DNA of 64,000 nucleotides from Streptomyces sp. R44 (GTDB taxonomy: Bacteria > Actinomycetota > Actinomycetes > Streptomycetales > Streptomycetaceae): the NCBI RefSeq assembly GCF_041053105.1, contig NZ_CP163444.1, forward strand, positions 5,890,001 to 5,954,000. Reading direction: 5' to 3'. Shown one piece after another: positions 54,691-63,706 of this stretch. The notes beneath the pieces are model-generated. The model saw only the letters and a program-made list of their open reading frames with translations. It was not told the DNA's origin and made no database searches. Position numbers and translations under genes: made by a program. Position 1 is the stretch's first letter. Each line of letters begins with the position of its first letter.

Positions 54691-55989
54691 GTGCCCACCA
54701 CCGTCGAGGAGCGCTGGCGGCAGTTCTTCCGCTGGGGGCCGTACGGACTGCTCGGCATCGCCACCGTCATCGCCGGGGCGTCCGCGGAGCTGTTCATGGA
54801 CCGTACGCGGACGGTCGCGGCCGGCTGCCTGGTGGCGGCGGCGCTCCTCCTCCAGGTGGTGTGGACGCTGCGATGCGGGCGCATCGTCGCCGCGGAGGGA
54901 TGGGGGCCCGAGACACCGGAGGGCGGGCCCGTGCTCGTGCCCGCGGCTCCCGGGCCCGCCTCCGTCGCCCACTTCGTCCTCCGCACCGGGATCGCCTTCG
55001 CGCTGACCTGGCTCAACCCCTTCTTCGCCGTCTACGCCTGCGTCGGCTACTTCGACGCCGTCCACCTGCTGCCCCGCCGCCTCGCCCGCGCCGGGCTCCT
55101 CGTCACCGCCGTCACCATGGCCGGCTCCCAGTCCGGCGGACTGCCGCCCGCCTCCCTCGTGCAGTGGCTCGCCCTCGGCGGCCTCCTCGCCCTCAACGCC
55201 GCCCTCTCGCTCGGCTTCTCCCACCTCGCCACGAAGGACGCCGAGAAGGCCGCCGAGCGGGCCGCCACCATCGCCGAACTCGGCCGCGCCAACAGCCGTC
55301 TCGAACAGGCCCTCGCCGAGAACTCGGCCCTCCAGGCCCAGCTCCTCCTCCAGGCCCGGGAAGCCGGCGTCGCCGACGAGCGGCGCCGGCTCGCCGCCGA
55401 GATCCACGACACCATCGCGCAGGGCCTCACCGGAGTCGTCACCCAGCTCCAGGCCGCGTCCGCCGCGCCCGACCGGGAGCGCGCCGAGGCGCACCTGCGG
55501 CGGGCCGCCGACCTCGCCCGGCACAGCCTCGGCGAGGCCCGCCGCTCCGTGCGGAACCTCGGCCCGGTCGCCCTGGAACACGACGACCTCCCGGAGGCCC
55601 TCCGCAAGACGGTCGCCGACTGGGCCGAACGCACCGGCGTCGACACCCGGTTCACCGTGACCGGCACCGAGGCCCCGCTGCACGACGAGGTCGCCGCCAC
55701 GCTGCTGCGGATCGCCCAGGAGGCCCTGTCCAACGCCGCCCGCCACTCCGGGGCCGCGCGGGCCGGCGTCACCCTCTCCTACATGGGCGACGAGATCACC
55801 CTGGACGTACGGGACGACGGCCGCGGCTTCGACCCGCTCGCCCGGCCCGAACACCACCGGGACGGGGGCGGGTTCGGGCTCGACGGCATGCGGGCCCGTG
55901 CCGAGCGCCTCGCCGGGACGGTCACCGTGGAGGCCGCGCCGGGCGAAGGCACGGCCGTCTCCGCTCGCGTACCGTTGGGGCCCTCATGA
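54691..55989 (+). CDS. Sensor histidine kinase (NarL/DesK type)
   Basis: A 432-residue kinase. The N-terminal membrane domain (about 15-185) has five to six helices with short loops, followed by a coiled coil (KAAERAATIAELGRANSRLE). The DHp holds H239 (RRLAAEIHDTIAQGLTGVV), and the ATPase domain has EALSNAARHSGAARAG, DVRDDGRGFDP and GFGLDGMRARAERLAG. The intramembrane-sensing layout with almost no extracellular domain resembles kinases linked to ABC exporters (LiaS/BceS-like logic). The GTG at 54691 follows GGGAGG. The response regulator start overlaps its stop (ATGA). Confidence 0.9.
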   Translation: MPTTVEERWRQFFRWGPYGLLGIATVIAGASAELFMDRTRTVAAGCLVAAALLLQVVWTLRCGRIVAAEGWGPETPEGGPVLVPAAPGPASVAHFVLRTGIAFALTWLNPFFAVYACVGYFDAVHLLPRRLARAGLLVTAVTMAGSQSGGLPPASLVQWLALGGLLALNAALSLGFSHLATKDAEKAAERAATIAELGRANSRLEQALAENSALQAQLLLQAREAGVADERRRLAAEIHDTIAQGLTGVVTQLQAASAAPDRERAEAHLRRAADLARHSLGEARRSVRNLGPVALEHDDLPEALRKTVADWAERTGVDTRFTVTGTEAPLHDEVAATLLRIAQEALSNAARHSGAARAGVTLSYMGDEITLDVRDDGRGFDPLARPEHHRDGGGFGLDGMRARAERLAGTVTVEAAPGEGTAVSARVPLGPS

Positions 55990-56624
55990 CCGACATCACG
56001 CTTCTGATCGTCGACGACCACCCCGTCGTACGGGACGGCCTGCGCGGCATGTTCGCCGCCGAGGGCTCCGGCTTCCGCGTCCTCGACGAGGCCGGCGACG
56101 GCGTCCGGGGCGTCGAACTCGCCCTGGAACTCGACCCGGACGTGGTGCTGATGGACCTGCGGATGCCGGGCGGCGGCGGGGTGGACGCGATCGCCGAGCT
56201 CACCCGGCGGGGTGCCCGCGCCAGGGTCCTCGTCCTCACCACGTACGACACGGACACCGACACCCTCCCGGCGATCGAGGCCGGTGCCACCGGGTACCTC
56301 CTGAAGGACGCGCCCCGTGAGGAGCTGTTCGCGGCGGTACGGGCAGCCGCGGAGGGCCGCACGGTCCTGTCGCCGACCGTCGCGTCGCGCCTGGTGACGG
56401 CCGTCCGCTCGCCTGCCCCGGACACGGCCCTCTCCGCCCGCGAGAGCGAGATCCTGGCGCTGGTGGCGAAGGGCACGGGCAATCGGGCGATCGCGGCGGA
56501 GCTGTTCATCAGCGAGGCGACGGTGAAGACGCACCTCACCCACATCTACGCCAAGCTGGGCGTGAACGACCGCGCGTCGGCGGTCGCCACGGGCTACGAA
56601 CGCGGCATCCTGGGCGGCGCCTGA
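55986..56624 (+). CDS. NarL/FixJ family response regulator
   Basis: A 212-residue regulator. The receiver contains D10/D11, phospho-acceptor D57 (DVVLMDLRMPGGGG), switch Thr-Thr in VLVLTTYDTD, and Lys in GYLLKDAPREEL. The LuxR HTH occupies about 148-205 (LSARESEILALVAKGTGNRA, then SEATVKTHLTHIYAKLGVND). It is the last gene of the ABC-permease-kinase-regulator operon and is coupled to the kinase by ATGA. It probably activates this operon in response to the exporter's substrate or envelope stress. Repeat copy C follows the stop within 10 bp. Confidence 0.93.
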   Translation: MTDITLLIVDDHPVVRDGLRGMFAAEGSGFRVLDEAGDGVRGVELALELDPDVVLMDLRMPGGGGVDAIAELTRRGARARVLVLTTYDTDTDTLPAIEAGATGYLLKDAPREELFAAVRAAAEGRTVLSPTVASRLVTAVRSPAPDTALSARESEILALVAKGTGNRAIAAELFISEATVKTHLTHIYAKLGVNDRASAVATGYERGILGGA

Positions 56625-56629
56625 CCCAG

Positions 56630-56890
56630 CCCCGTGTGGGCCCGCGCCCGCGTCGGGCGGCGCCCCGGCCCACCCCCGTGTGGGCAATCGTCCCGCTGGG
56701 GCGGGACGGGTGGGCACACGGGACGGCGCGCCCAGCGGCGCCTCCGCGTTCCGCGCCCCGACCCGCACCACGTTGCGCGGCGCACCAGGGGTGCGGGTTC
56801 AGGCTCGGGAGCCTCTGGCGCCGGCAAGGGCGCCGTTCCGTTGTGCCCACCCGTTCCGCCCCGGCGGAACGCATGCCCACAACGGGGGGC
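56630..56890. repeat. Interspersed long-dyad repeat, copy C
   Basis: Third copy, filling the gap between the convergent response-regulator and glgX genes. The left arm GTGTGGGCAATCGTCCCGC (56683) is identical to copy A; the centre with GCTCGGGAGCCTCTGGCGCC matches copy B; the right arm ends GGAACGCATGCCCACAACGG. It is a clean one-unit-per-arm version, about 200 bp across the dyad, and the best template for defining the element. Confidence 0.85.
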
Positions 56891-56897
56891 GTCGTGC

Positions 56898-59099
56898 TCA
56901 CTCGCGGACCCGCAGCAGGATCATCGAGCGTGCCCCCACCGTGATCACCCCGCCCCCCGGATGCTCCGTGCCCGGGGCTCCCGACTGGTCCTCCGCCGCC
57001 GTGTCCACCAGGAGTTCGTACGTCGCCGCCCACGGCGGTCCCGGGAGGTGGAAGTCCAGGGGCCGGGGCCCGGCGTGGAGGACGGCGAGGAAGCTGTCGT
57101 CGGTGATCTGTTCGCCCCGCGCGTCCCGGCCCGGGATGTCGCGGCCCGACAGGTAGAGCCCGAGCGTCGCCGTCGGCGCGTACCAGTCCCGTTCCGTCAT
57201 CTCCGTGCCCTCGGCGGTGAACCAGGCCAGGTCCCGCAGCCCGTCCGCGCCCTGCGGCCGGCCGGAGAAGAAGGCCCGGCGGCGGAGGACCGGGTGGCGG
57301 TTGCGGAGGGCGAGGAGGCGGCGGGTGAGGGCGAGGAGGCCGTGCCGGCCCGGGTCTTCCGGGAGCGTCCAGTCCAGCCAGCCGAGTGCGTTGTCCTGGC
57401 AGTACGCGTTGTTGTTGCCGCCCTGGGTCCGGCCCATCTCGTCGCCCGCGACGAGCATCGGGACCCCGGTGGAGAGCAGGAGCGTGGTGAGGAGGTTGCG
57501 CTGCTGGCGGAGCCGCAGGGTGTTGATGGCGGGGTCGTCCGTCTCGCCCTCCGTTCCGCAGTTCCACGACCGGTTGTCGTGCGTGCCGTCCCGGTTGCCC
57601 TCGCCGTTCGCCTCGTTGTGCTTGCGTTCGTACGTCACCAGATCGCGCAGCGTGAAGCCGTCGTGTGCCGTGACGAAGTTGACCGAGGCGTACGGCCGCC
57701 GCCCGCCCCAGGCGTACAGGTCGCTGGAGCCGGAGAGCCGGTAGCCGAGGTCCCGGACGTCGGGCAGCGCCCCGCGCCAGAAGTCCCGCACGGCGTCCCG
57801 GTAGCGGTCGTTCCATTCCGTCCAGAGCGGAGGGAAGGCGCCCACCTGATAGCCGCCGTTGCCCACGTCCCACGGCTCGGCGATGAGTTTCACGCGGCGC
57901 AGGACCGGGTCCTGGGCGATCACCGCCAGGAAGGGGGACAGCATGTCGACGTCGTGCATCGAGCGGGCCAGCGCCGCCGCCAGGTCGAAGCGGAAGCCGT
58001 CGACGCCCATCTCCGTGACCCAGTAGCGCAGGGAGTCGGTGATGAGCCGGAGGACCTGCGGCTGCACGACGTGCAGGGTGTTGCCGCAGCCCGTGTAGTC
58101 GGCGTACCGGCGGGCGTCGGACTGGAGGCGGTAGTAGCCGCGGTTGTCGATGCCCTTCAGCGACAGCGTGGGGCCCAGTTCGCCCGCCTCCGCCGTGTGG
58201 TTGTAGACGACGTCGAGGATGACCTCGATCCCCGCCGCGTGCAGCGCCCGCACCATCCGTTTGAACTCGCCGACCTGCTGCCCGGCCGTTCCCGAGGAGG
58301 AGTAGCCGGCGTGCGGGGCGAAGTAGCCGACGGAGTTGTAGCCCCAGTAGTTCCGCAGGCCGCGCCGGAGCAGGTGGTCCTCGTGCGCGAACTGGTGCAC
58401 CGGGAGCAGTTCCACCGCCGTCACGCCCAGGCGGACCAGGTGGTCGATCGCGGCGGGGTGCGCGAGGCCCGCGTAGGTGCCCCGGAGGTGCTCCGGGATG
58501 CCGGGGTGCTGTCGGGTGAAGCCCTTGACGTGCAGTTCGTAGATGACCGAGTCCTGCCAGGGCGTCTTGGGCCTGCGGTCGTCGGACCAGTCGTCGTCGT
58601 CATGGACGACGACCCCCTTCGGCACGTACGGGGCGGAGTCCCGCTCGTCGCGGACGGTGTCGGCCACGTGCTGCTGCGGCCAGTCCCGGACGTGGCCGTA
58701 CACCTCGGCGGGCAGGGCGAAGTCACCGTCGACGGCCCGCGCGTACGGGTCGAGGAGCAGCTTCGCCGGGTTCCAGCGGGCACCCGTCCACGGGTCCCAG
58801 CGGCCGTGCACCCGGTAGCCGTACCGCTGTCCGGGGCCGATGCCCGGCACGAAGCCGTGCCAGATCTCGTGGGTCAGTTCGGTCAGCGGGAGGCGTGTCT
58901 CCGTCCCGTCCGGGGCGAAGAGGCACAGTTCCACCGCCTCCGCGCCGCCCGCCCACAGGGCGAAGTTGGTGCCCGTCACCCCGTCGGGGCCGACCCGGCA
59001 GCGGGCCCCCAGGGGGGTCGGCGCCCCCGGCCACACGGGTGGCCCGGCCCGCTCCAGGGCATGCTCCTGTACCGCCTCCTGCTCGGCTGCGCTCGCCAC
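56898..59099 (-). CDS. glgX: Glycogen debranching enzyme GlgX
   Basis: A 733-residue GH13_11 isoamylase-type enzyme that cleaves alpha-1,6 branches in phosphorylase-trimmed glucan. CBM48-like N-terminus (GTNFALWAGGAEAVELCLFA), then the core with DVVYNHTAEAG, nucleophile region GVDGFRFDLAAALARSM, acid/base Glu in LIAEPWDVG, and third carboxylate in FVTAHDGFTLRDLV. RNLLTTLLLSTGVPMLVAGD completes the barrel. The GTG at 59099 (VASAAEQEAV) follows GGGAGG; the longer reading lacks support and S. coelicolor GlgX, as I recall, starts with a similar SAAEQEAV. It is divergent from the L,D-transpeptidase genes and completes the glycogen-degrading set with GlgP. Confidence 0.93.
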   Translation of the reverse strand: MASAAEQEAVQEHALERAGPPVWPGAPTPLGARCRVGPDGVTGTNFALWAGGAEAVELCLFAPDGTETRLPLTELTHEIWHGFVPGIGPGQRYGYRVHGRWDPWTGARWNPAKLLLDPYARAVDGDFALPAEVYGHVRDWPQQHVADTVRDERDSAPYVPKGVVVHDDDDWSDDRRPKTPWQDSVIYELHVKGFTRQHPGIPEHLRGTYAGLAHPAAIDHLVRLGVTAVELLPVHQFAHEDHLLRRGLRNYWGYNSVGYFAPHAGYSSSGTAGQQVGEFKRMVRALHAAGIEVILDVVYNHTAEAGELGPTLSLKGIDNRGYYRLQSDARRYADYTGCGNTLHVVQPQVLRLITDSLRYWVTEMGVDGFRFDLAAALARSMHDVDMLSPFLAVIAQDPVLRRVKLIAEPWDVGNGGYQVGAFPPLWTEWNDRYRDAVRDFWRGALPDVRDLGYRLSGSSDLYAWGGRRPYASVNFVTAHDGFTLRDLVTYERKHNEANGEGNRDGTHDNRSWNCGTEGETDDPAINTLRLRQQRNLLTTLLLSTGVPMLVAGDEMGRTQGGNNNAYCQDNALGWLDWTLPEDPGRHGLLALTRRLLALRNRHPVLRRRAFFSGRPQGADGLRDLAWFTAEGTEMTERDWYAPTATLGLYLSGRDIPGRDARGEQITDDSFLAVLHAGPRPLDFHLPGPPWAATYELLVDTAAEDQSGAPGTEHPGGGVITVGARSMILLRVRE

Positions 59100-59263
59100 C
59101 GTCCCGGCCTCCCGCGGCTCGTCGGGCCCGCACCCGGGGGAGCGGCGGCGTCCCGGCCGCCGCTCCCGCGCGTGGTTCTCCCCCTGTTCTGCCCGCACGG
59201 CCGTGCTCCCAACATGACCCGCACGCACGTTTCCCCTGGAGGGTGGCCGTCGTTGGGCCGGGC

Positions 59264-60481
59264 GTGACATGCGTATGGAAGCGGGCGAGGCACGCCCTCG
59301 TGGTGGCGGGACTGATGGCGGGGCTTGCGGGCTGCACCGGGACGGACGGCGGTGGCGGCATCGACATCAGCCTGCCCGGGAAGGCGCGGGCCCCGGGCGA
59401 TGTCATCCGGGTGAGTCCGGAGGACGGCAGCAAGGCGGTGCCGGCGGACGGGCCCGTCGAGGTGAAGGTGGACAGCGGGCGGCTCGAACGGGTGACGGTC
59501 GTCCAGGTCGAGGACGGCCGGCGGGCCGCGGTCGCCGGGGAGATCTCGGCGGACGGCCTGCGCTGGCGGCCCCGGCCGGACACCCGGCTCGCGCTGGCCG
59601 CCAAGTACAGCGTGGACGCGGTCGCGCTCGACGCGCACGGGCGCCGCTCGGCCCGGCACACCGTCTTCACCACCGTGGTGCCCGAGTCCCGCTTCATCGG
59701 CTACTTCAAGCCGGAGAACCGTTCCACGGTGGGCACCGGGATGATCGTCTCCTTCGGTTTCAACATGCCGATCGAGAACCGGGCCGAGGTCGAGCGGGCC
59801 ATCCGCGTCACCTCGGAGCCGCCGGTGGAGGTCGTCGGCCACTGGTTCGGCAAGGAGCGGCTCGACTTCCGGCCCGCCGCGTACTGGCGGCCCGGCACGA
59901 AGGTCACGGTCGAGCTGGGGCTGCGGGACGTCGAGGGGGCGCCCGGGGTGTACGGCATCCAGCGCAAGACGGTCGGGTTCACCGTCGGCCGCTCCCAGGT
60001 CTCCCTGGTCGACGCCGCCGCGCACACCATGGAGGTCCGCAGGGACGGCGAGGTCCTCGCCACCGTGCCGATCACCGCGGGCGCGCCGAAGACCACCACG
60101 TACAACGGGAAGATGGTCGTCACCGAGCTGTACGACGTGACCCGGATGGACGGCAGGACGGTCGGCTTCGGCGGCGAGTACGACATCAAGGACGTGCCGC
60201 ACGCCATGCGCCTCACCGACTCGGGGACCTTCCTGCACGGCAACTACTGGGCCGCCGCCTCCACCTTCGGTTCCGCCAACGTCAGCCACGGTTGTGTCGG
60301 CCTCCGCGACGAGAAGGGCGGCAGCGCGGACTCGCCCGCGGGCTGGTTCTTCGACCGGACGCTCATCGGGGACGTGGTGGAGGTGGTCAACTCCAAGGAC
60401 AAGGAGGTCGACCCGGACAACGGTCTCGGGGGCTGGAACCTGGAGTGGGGCGAGTGGAAGGCCGGTTCCGCGTTGTCGTGA
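59264..60481 (+). CDS. L,D-transpeptidase lipoprotein (YkuD/LdtMt2-like), copy 1
   Basis: A 405-residue lipoprotein. The basic n-region is followed by HALVVAGLMAGLAGC, with lipobox LAGC at Cys24. Two Ig-like domains follow (about 45-245; VIRVSPEDGSKAVPADGPVE and GYFKPENRSTVGTGMIVSFG). The YkuD catalytic domain contains the SHGCVGL motif with Cys344. A Trp-rich C-terminal tail (GGWNLEWGEWKAG) is typical of actinobacterial Ldts. It makes 3-3 peptidoglycan cross-links outside the membrane. The GTG at 59264 has only a weak ribosome site; a GTG 7 codons upstream is an alternative. It is paralogous to the next gene. Confidence 0.9.
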   Translation: MTCVWKRARHALVVAGLMAGLAGCTGTDGGGGIDISLPGKARAPGDVIRVSPEDGSKAVPADGPVEVKVDSGRLERVTVVQVEDGRRAAVAGEISADGLRWRPRPDTRLALAAKYSVDAVALDAHGRRSARHTVFTTVVPESRFIGYFKPENRSTVGTGMIVSFGFNMPIENRAEVERAIRVTSEPPVEVVGHWFGKERLDFRPAAYWRPGTKVTVELGLRDVEGAPGVYGIQRKTVGFTVGRSQVSLVDAAAHTMEVRRDGEVLATVPITAGAPKTTTYNGKMVVTELYDVTRMDGRTVGFGGEYDIKDVPHAMRLTDSGTFLHGNYWAAASTFGSANVSHGCVGLRDEKGGSADSPAGWFFDRTLIGDVVEVVNSKDKEVDPDNGLGGWNLEWGEWKAGSALS

Positions 60482-60640
60482 CCTCCCCTCCCCCGTATCA
60501 CGCCGACTGGGACTGAACGGTGACATTCGCGAGGAACTTTCGTGTCCTGCGGTGTGATTATCTAGCGCTGTGTGCGCGAGTGAATGCGCACGGGGGTGGG
60601 GCCGTGGCATTGCCAGGCCGTGTGAGGGGAGACGACCACA

Positions 60641-61888
60641 GTGAACGGTCAGCCGATATCGGGGGCACGGGGACGCCGGCGCGGGGGCGCCAGGCTGCAG
60701 GCCCTGGCGGCGGGGGCGCTGCTCCTCGTCCTGACCGCCTGCGGCGGCGGTGAGACCGCCACCGGTGGCGGTGCGGGGGGACAGGCGCCGGCCGCCCAGG
60801 GCGGCGGCAAGCAGGAGAACGCGGCCTCCCAGGCGGTCGTGACGATCCTTCCGAAGGACGGTGCCGACTCGGTCGCCACCAGCGGGGCCCTGAAGGTCAC
60901 CGCGGCGCAGGGCAAGCTGACCACGGTCACGGTCGCCGACTCCAAGGGCACCCAGGTCGAGGGCAAGATCGCCGCCGACGGCGCCAGCTGGTCGCCGACC
61001 GCGCACCTGGCCGCGGCCACGCAGTACAAGGTCCACGCGATCGCGAAGGACGCCGACGGCCGCGAGTCGGCGAAGGACACCACCTTCACCACGCTGGTCC
61101 CGAAGAACACCTTCATCGGCCAGTACACGCCGGAGGACGGTTCGACCGTCGGCGTCGGCATGCCGGTGTCCATCAACTTCAGCCGGGGCATCACCGACCC
61201 GGAGGCCGTCGAGAAGGCCATCAAGGTGACGGCCGTGCCGGCCGTGCAGATCGAGGGCCACTGGTTCGGCAACGACCGGCTCGACTTCCGTCCCAAGGAC
61301 TACTGGGCCGCCGGCACCAAGGTGACGGTGCAGCTCAACCTGGACGGCGTCGAGGGCCGCCCCGGCGTCTACGGCAAGCAGAAGAAGACGATCAACTTCA
61401 CCATCGGCCGCCGTCAGGTCTCCACCGTCGACGCGAGCGCCAAGACGATGAAGGTCGAGCGGGACGGGGCGATCATCAAGACGATCCCGATCACCGCGGG
61501 CGCGCCGGCCACGACCACGTACAACGGTCAGATGGTCATCAGCGAGAAGTACAAGGTGACCCGCATGAACGGGGCCACGGTCGGCTTCGGCGGCGAGTAC
61601 GACATCAAGGACGTGCCGCACGCGATGCGTCTGTCCAACTCGGGCACCTTCGTGCACGGCAACTACTGGGCGCCGTCCTCCACCTTCGGCTCCAGCAACG
61701 TCAGCCACGGCTGCGTCGGCCTGGAGGACGCGCGGGGCGCGGGCGACAGCTCGACTCCGGCGGCCTGGTTCTACGACCGCTCGATCATCGGTGACGTCGT
61801 GATCGTGAAGAACTCCAAGGACAAGCAGATCACCCCGGAGAACGGCCTCAACGGCTGGAACATGGACTGGTCGGAGTGGATCGCCTAG
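60641..61888 (+). CDS. L,D-transpeptidase lipoprotein, copy 2
   Basis: A 415-residue lipoprotein with lipobox LTAC at Cys34 and a Gly-rich spacer, then two Ig-like domains (VVTILPKDGADSVATSGALK and IGQYTPEDGSTVGVGMPVSI). The YkuD domain has RLDFRPKDYWAAGTKV just before it, catalytic Cys358 in SHGCVGL, and the Trp tail NGWNMDWSEW. It is co-linear with copy 1 throughout, so the pair arose by tandem duplication. It has its own 159-bp upstream region, starts at a GTG after GGGGAGA, and is ended by a strong terminator. Function is peptidoglycan 3-3 cross-linking or anchoring at the cell wall. Confidence 0.93.
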   Translation: MNGQPISGARGRRRGGARLQALAAGALLLVLTACGGGETATGGGAGGQAPAAQGGGKQENAASQAVVTILPKDGADSVATSGALKVTAAQGKLTTVTVADSKGTQVEGKIAADGASWSPTAHLAAATQYKVHAIAKDADGRESAKDTTFTTLVPKNTFIGQYTPEDGSTVGVGMPVSINFSRGITDPEAVEKAIKVTAVPAVQIEGHWFGNDRLDFRPKDYWAAGTKVTVQLNLDGVEGRPGVYGKQKKTINFTIGRRQVSTVDASAKTMKVERDGAIIKTIPITAGAPATTTYNGQMVISEKYKVTRMNGATVGFGGEYDIKDVPHAMRLSNSGTFVHGNYWAPSSTFGSSNVSHGCVGLEDARGAGDSSTPAAWFYDRSIIGDVVIVKNSKDKQITPENGLNGWNMDWSEWIA

Positions 61889-61906
61889 TCGTACGCGACT
61901 GAGCGC

Positions 61907-61939
61907 GGGCCCGGTGCTGTGAGCAACAGCACCGGGCCC
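61907..61939 (+). terminator. Intrinsic terminator after the second L,D-transpeptidase gene
   Basis: A perfect 14-bp stem (GGGCCCGGTGCTGT / ACAGCACCGGGCCC) with a 5-nt loop lies 19 nt beyond the stop codon, followed by CTTCGCGTT. It insulates the downstream hydratase gene. Confidence 0.85.
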
Positions 61940-61969
61940 CTTCGCGTTAACGGACACTAACCTTTCCCC

Positions 61970-62737
61970 ATGACTGTGAACCTCGAAGTCGCCGAAGGCG
62001 TCGGCACGATCCGCCTCGACCGTCCCCCGATGAACGCCCTGGACATCGCCACCCAGGACCGGCTGCGCGAGCTGGCCCAGGAGGCGACCGACCGCGACGA
62101 CGTGCGGGCCGTGGTCCTCTACGGCGGCGAGAAGGTGTTCGCGGCCGGCGCGGACATCAAGGAGATGCAGGTCATGGACCACGTGGCCATGGTCAAGCGC
62201 TCGCGCGCCCTCCAGGACTCCTTCACCGCCGTCGCCCGCATCCCCAAGCCGGTCGTCGCCGCGATCACCGGCTACGCGCTGGGCGGCGGCTGCGAGCTCG
62301 CGCTCTGCGCCGACTACCGGATCGCCGGCGACAACGCGAAGCTGGGCCAGCCGGAGATCCTGCTCGGCCTGATCCCCGGCGCGGGCGGCACCCAGCGCCT
62401 GTCGCGGCTCGTCGGTCCCTCCAAGGCCAAGGACCTCATCTTCACCGGCCGGATGGTGAAGGCGGACGAGGCCCTGACGCTCGGTCTGGTCGACCGGGTC
62501 GTCCCGGCCGCCGAGGTGTACGAGCAGGCGCACGCCTGGGCCGCGAAGCTGGCGCAGGGCCCGGCCGTCGCCCTGCGGGCCGCGAAGGAGGCGATCGACC
62601 AGGGTCTGGAGGCCGACATCGACACCGGTCTCGCCATCGAGCGCAACTGGTTCGCGGGCCTGTTCGCCACCGAGGACCGGGAGCGCGGGATGCGCTCCTT
62701 CGTCGAGGAGGGCCCCGGGAAGGCGAAGTTCGCCTGA
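61970..62737 (+). CDS. Enoyl-CoA hydratase/isomerase family protein
   Basis: A 255-residue crotonase-fold enzyme. The oxyanion-hole segments are FAAGADIKEM and GYALGGGCELAL. Both catalytic glutamates are present, E109 (GGGCELAL) and E129 (LGQPEILLG), 20 residues apart as in rat mitochondrial hydratase E144/E164, so hydratase activity is likely. GLIPGAGGTQRLSRLVG is the usual following helix. No Shine-Dalgarno is visible and ACTAACCT lies just upstream of the ATG, so the mRNA may be leaderless. It probably acts in fatty-acid beta-oxidation or branched-chain degradation. Confidence 0.93.
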   Translation: MTVNLEVAEGVGTIRLDRPPMNALDIATQDRLRELAQEATDRDDVRAVVLYGGEKVFAAGADIKEMQVMDHVAMVKRSRALQDSFTAVARIPKPVVAAITGYALGGGCELALCADYRIAGDNAKLGQPEILLGLIPGAGGTQRLSRLVGPSKAKDLIFTGRMVKADEALTLGLVDRVVPAAEVYEQAHAWAAKLAQGPAVALRAAKEAIDQGLEADIDTGLAIERNWFAGLFATEDRERGMRSFVEEGPGKAKFA

Positions 62738-62812
62738 CGATCCTTCACGGGTGGGGGCCGATTCCAGCGGAACGGCCCCCGCGGAGGGCTCCGTACGGCC
62801 ATGATGGGGGGC

Positions 62813-63319
62813 ATGGCGGGCCTGGAGGGTAGGGAACAACCGTGGCAGCGCGCGAGCGCCGCCGCGCCGCGGTGGTCACCGGCCGCGGACGACGAACAGG
62901 CCGCCGACGCAGTGGAGTTGTACGGCAATCCGGCCGAGGAGGATGTCCGGCTGCCGTCCCGCCCCGAGTCCGCGTGGGTGGCCCGCAGGCTCACCCAGCA
63001 CGTCGTGCTGCGGCAGTGGGCGCTCGGTCCGACGATCGCCGAGCACGCGGTGCTGCTCGTCTCGGAGCTCGTCGGGAACGCCGTCCGGCACACCGGGGCC
63101 AGGGTCTTCGCGCTGCGGTTACAGCGGCGCCGCGGCTGGATCCGGATCGAGGTGCGCGACCCCTCGCGCGGACTGCCGTGTCTGATGCCGGTGCACGAGC
63201 TCGACATCAGCGGCCGCGGGCTCTTCCTCGTCGACAAGCTCGCCGACCGCTGGGGCGTGGACCTGGCGCCGCGCGGCAAGACGACCTGGTTCGAGATGCG
63301 GGTCGCCGACCGGCCCTGA
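62813..63319 (+). CDS. RsbW-like ATP-binding (anti-sigma-type) regulatory protein
   Basis: A 168-residue protein with a single GHKL/HATPase_c_2 domain (about 55-165). The N-box is HAVLLVSELVGNAVRHTGAR with the Mg-binding Asn, G1 is EVRDPSRGLP, and G2 is SGRGLFLVDKLADRWGVD. Streptomyces has many such stand-alone RsbW-like kinases/anti-sigma factors that act with STAS antagonists; no partner gene is adjacent. The start is taken at MAGLEGREQ after GGGGGG; an ATG four codons upstream is also possible. It is probably a single-gene unit ended by a long hairpin. Confidence 0.85.
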   Translation: MAGLEGREQPWQRASAAAPRWSPAADDEQAADAVELYGNPAEEDVRLPSRPESAWVARRLTQHVVLRQWALGPTIAEHAVLLVSELVGNAVRHTGARVFALRLQRRRGWIRIEVRDPSRGLPCLMPVHELDISGRGLFLVDKLADRWGVDLAPRGKTTWFEMRVADRP

Positions 63320-63336
63320 GGTGCTGATCCCGGACG

Positions 63337-63383
63337 CACGGAAGCCCCCGTGCGCCGTGGTGGGGTGCGTGGGGGCTTCCGTG
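63337..63383 (+). terminator. Long-loop terminator after the ATPase gene
   Basis: The perfect 13-bp arms CACGGAAGCCCCC (63337-63349) and GGGGGCTTCCGTG (63371-63383) flank a 21-nt GC-rich loop, 17 nt after the stop codon. No T-tract follows, but the strength suggests termination. Confidence 0.75.
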
Positions 63384-63706
63384 TGGTGCGCCGTGGACGG
63401 GGGGGTGTATCCACAGCGCCGCTATGTCGACCTGGCCCGGGTCAATGGGGGTCGTGTCTCCGACTATGGCAGACGGGGGGCCTTGCCGCCAAAAGTCCCT
63501 ACTGGGGCAAGGTGGGGCGAAAGCGGACAATTCAATTGTGAATCGTTGGTGACATGCGGCACTGACCTTGTAAACAGTGAATGACTATGCGGTTCGTTGA
63601 TTGTTCCCCGGGGTCGTCCGCATACTGGACGTCCGACGTAGACCCGCAAACGTCCTGAATTGGCCTAATCGTGACCAATCGGGCGAAATCCCTCTTGAAT
63701 GGTCGC
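63384..63706. other. Non-coding stretch upstream of the last gene
   Basis: 323 bp without a credible gene and clearly less GC-rich than its surroundings around 63520-63700. It should contain the promoter of the deacetylase-like gene; TTGTTC (63600) and CATACT (63620) are possible -35/-10 boxes, but I am not confident in them. Confidence 0.45.

Noticed and set aside
58976..62839. Very long open frame (1287 codons) on the minus strand
   Set aside because: It runs antisense to glgX's upstream region, both L,D-transpeptidases and the hydratase, is low-complexity (His/Arg/Asp/Val-rich) and reflects GC-biased third positions of the real genes.
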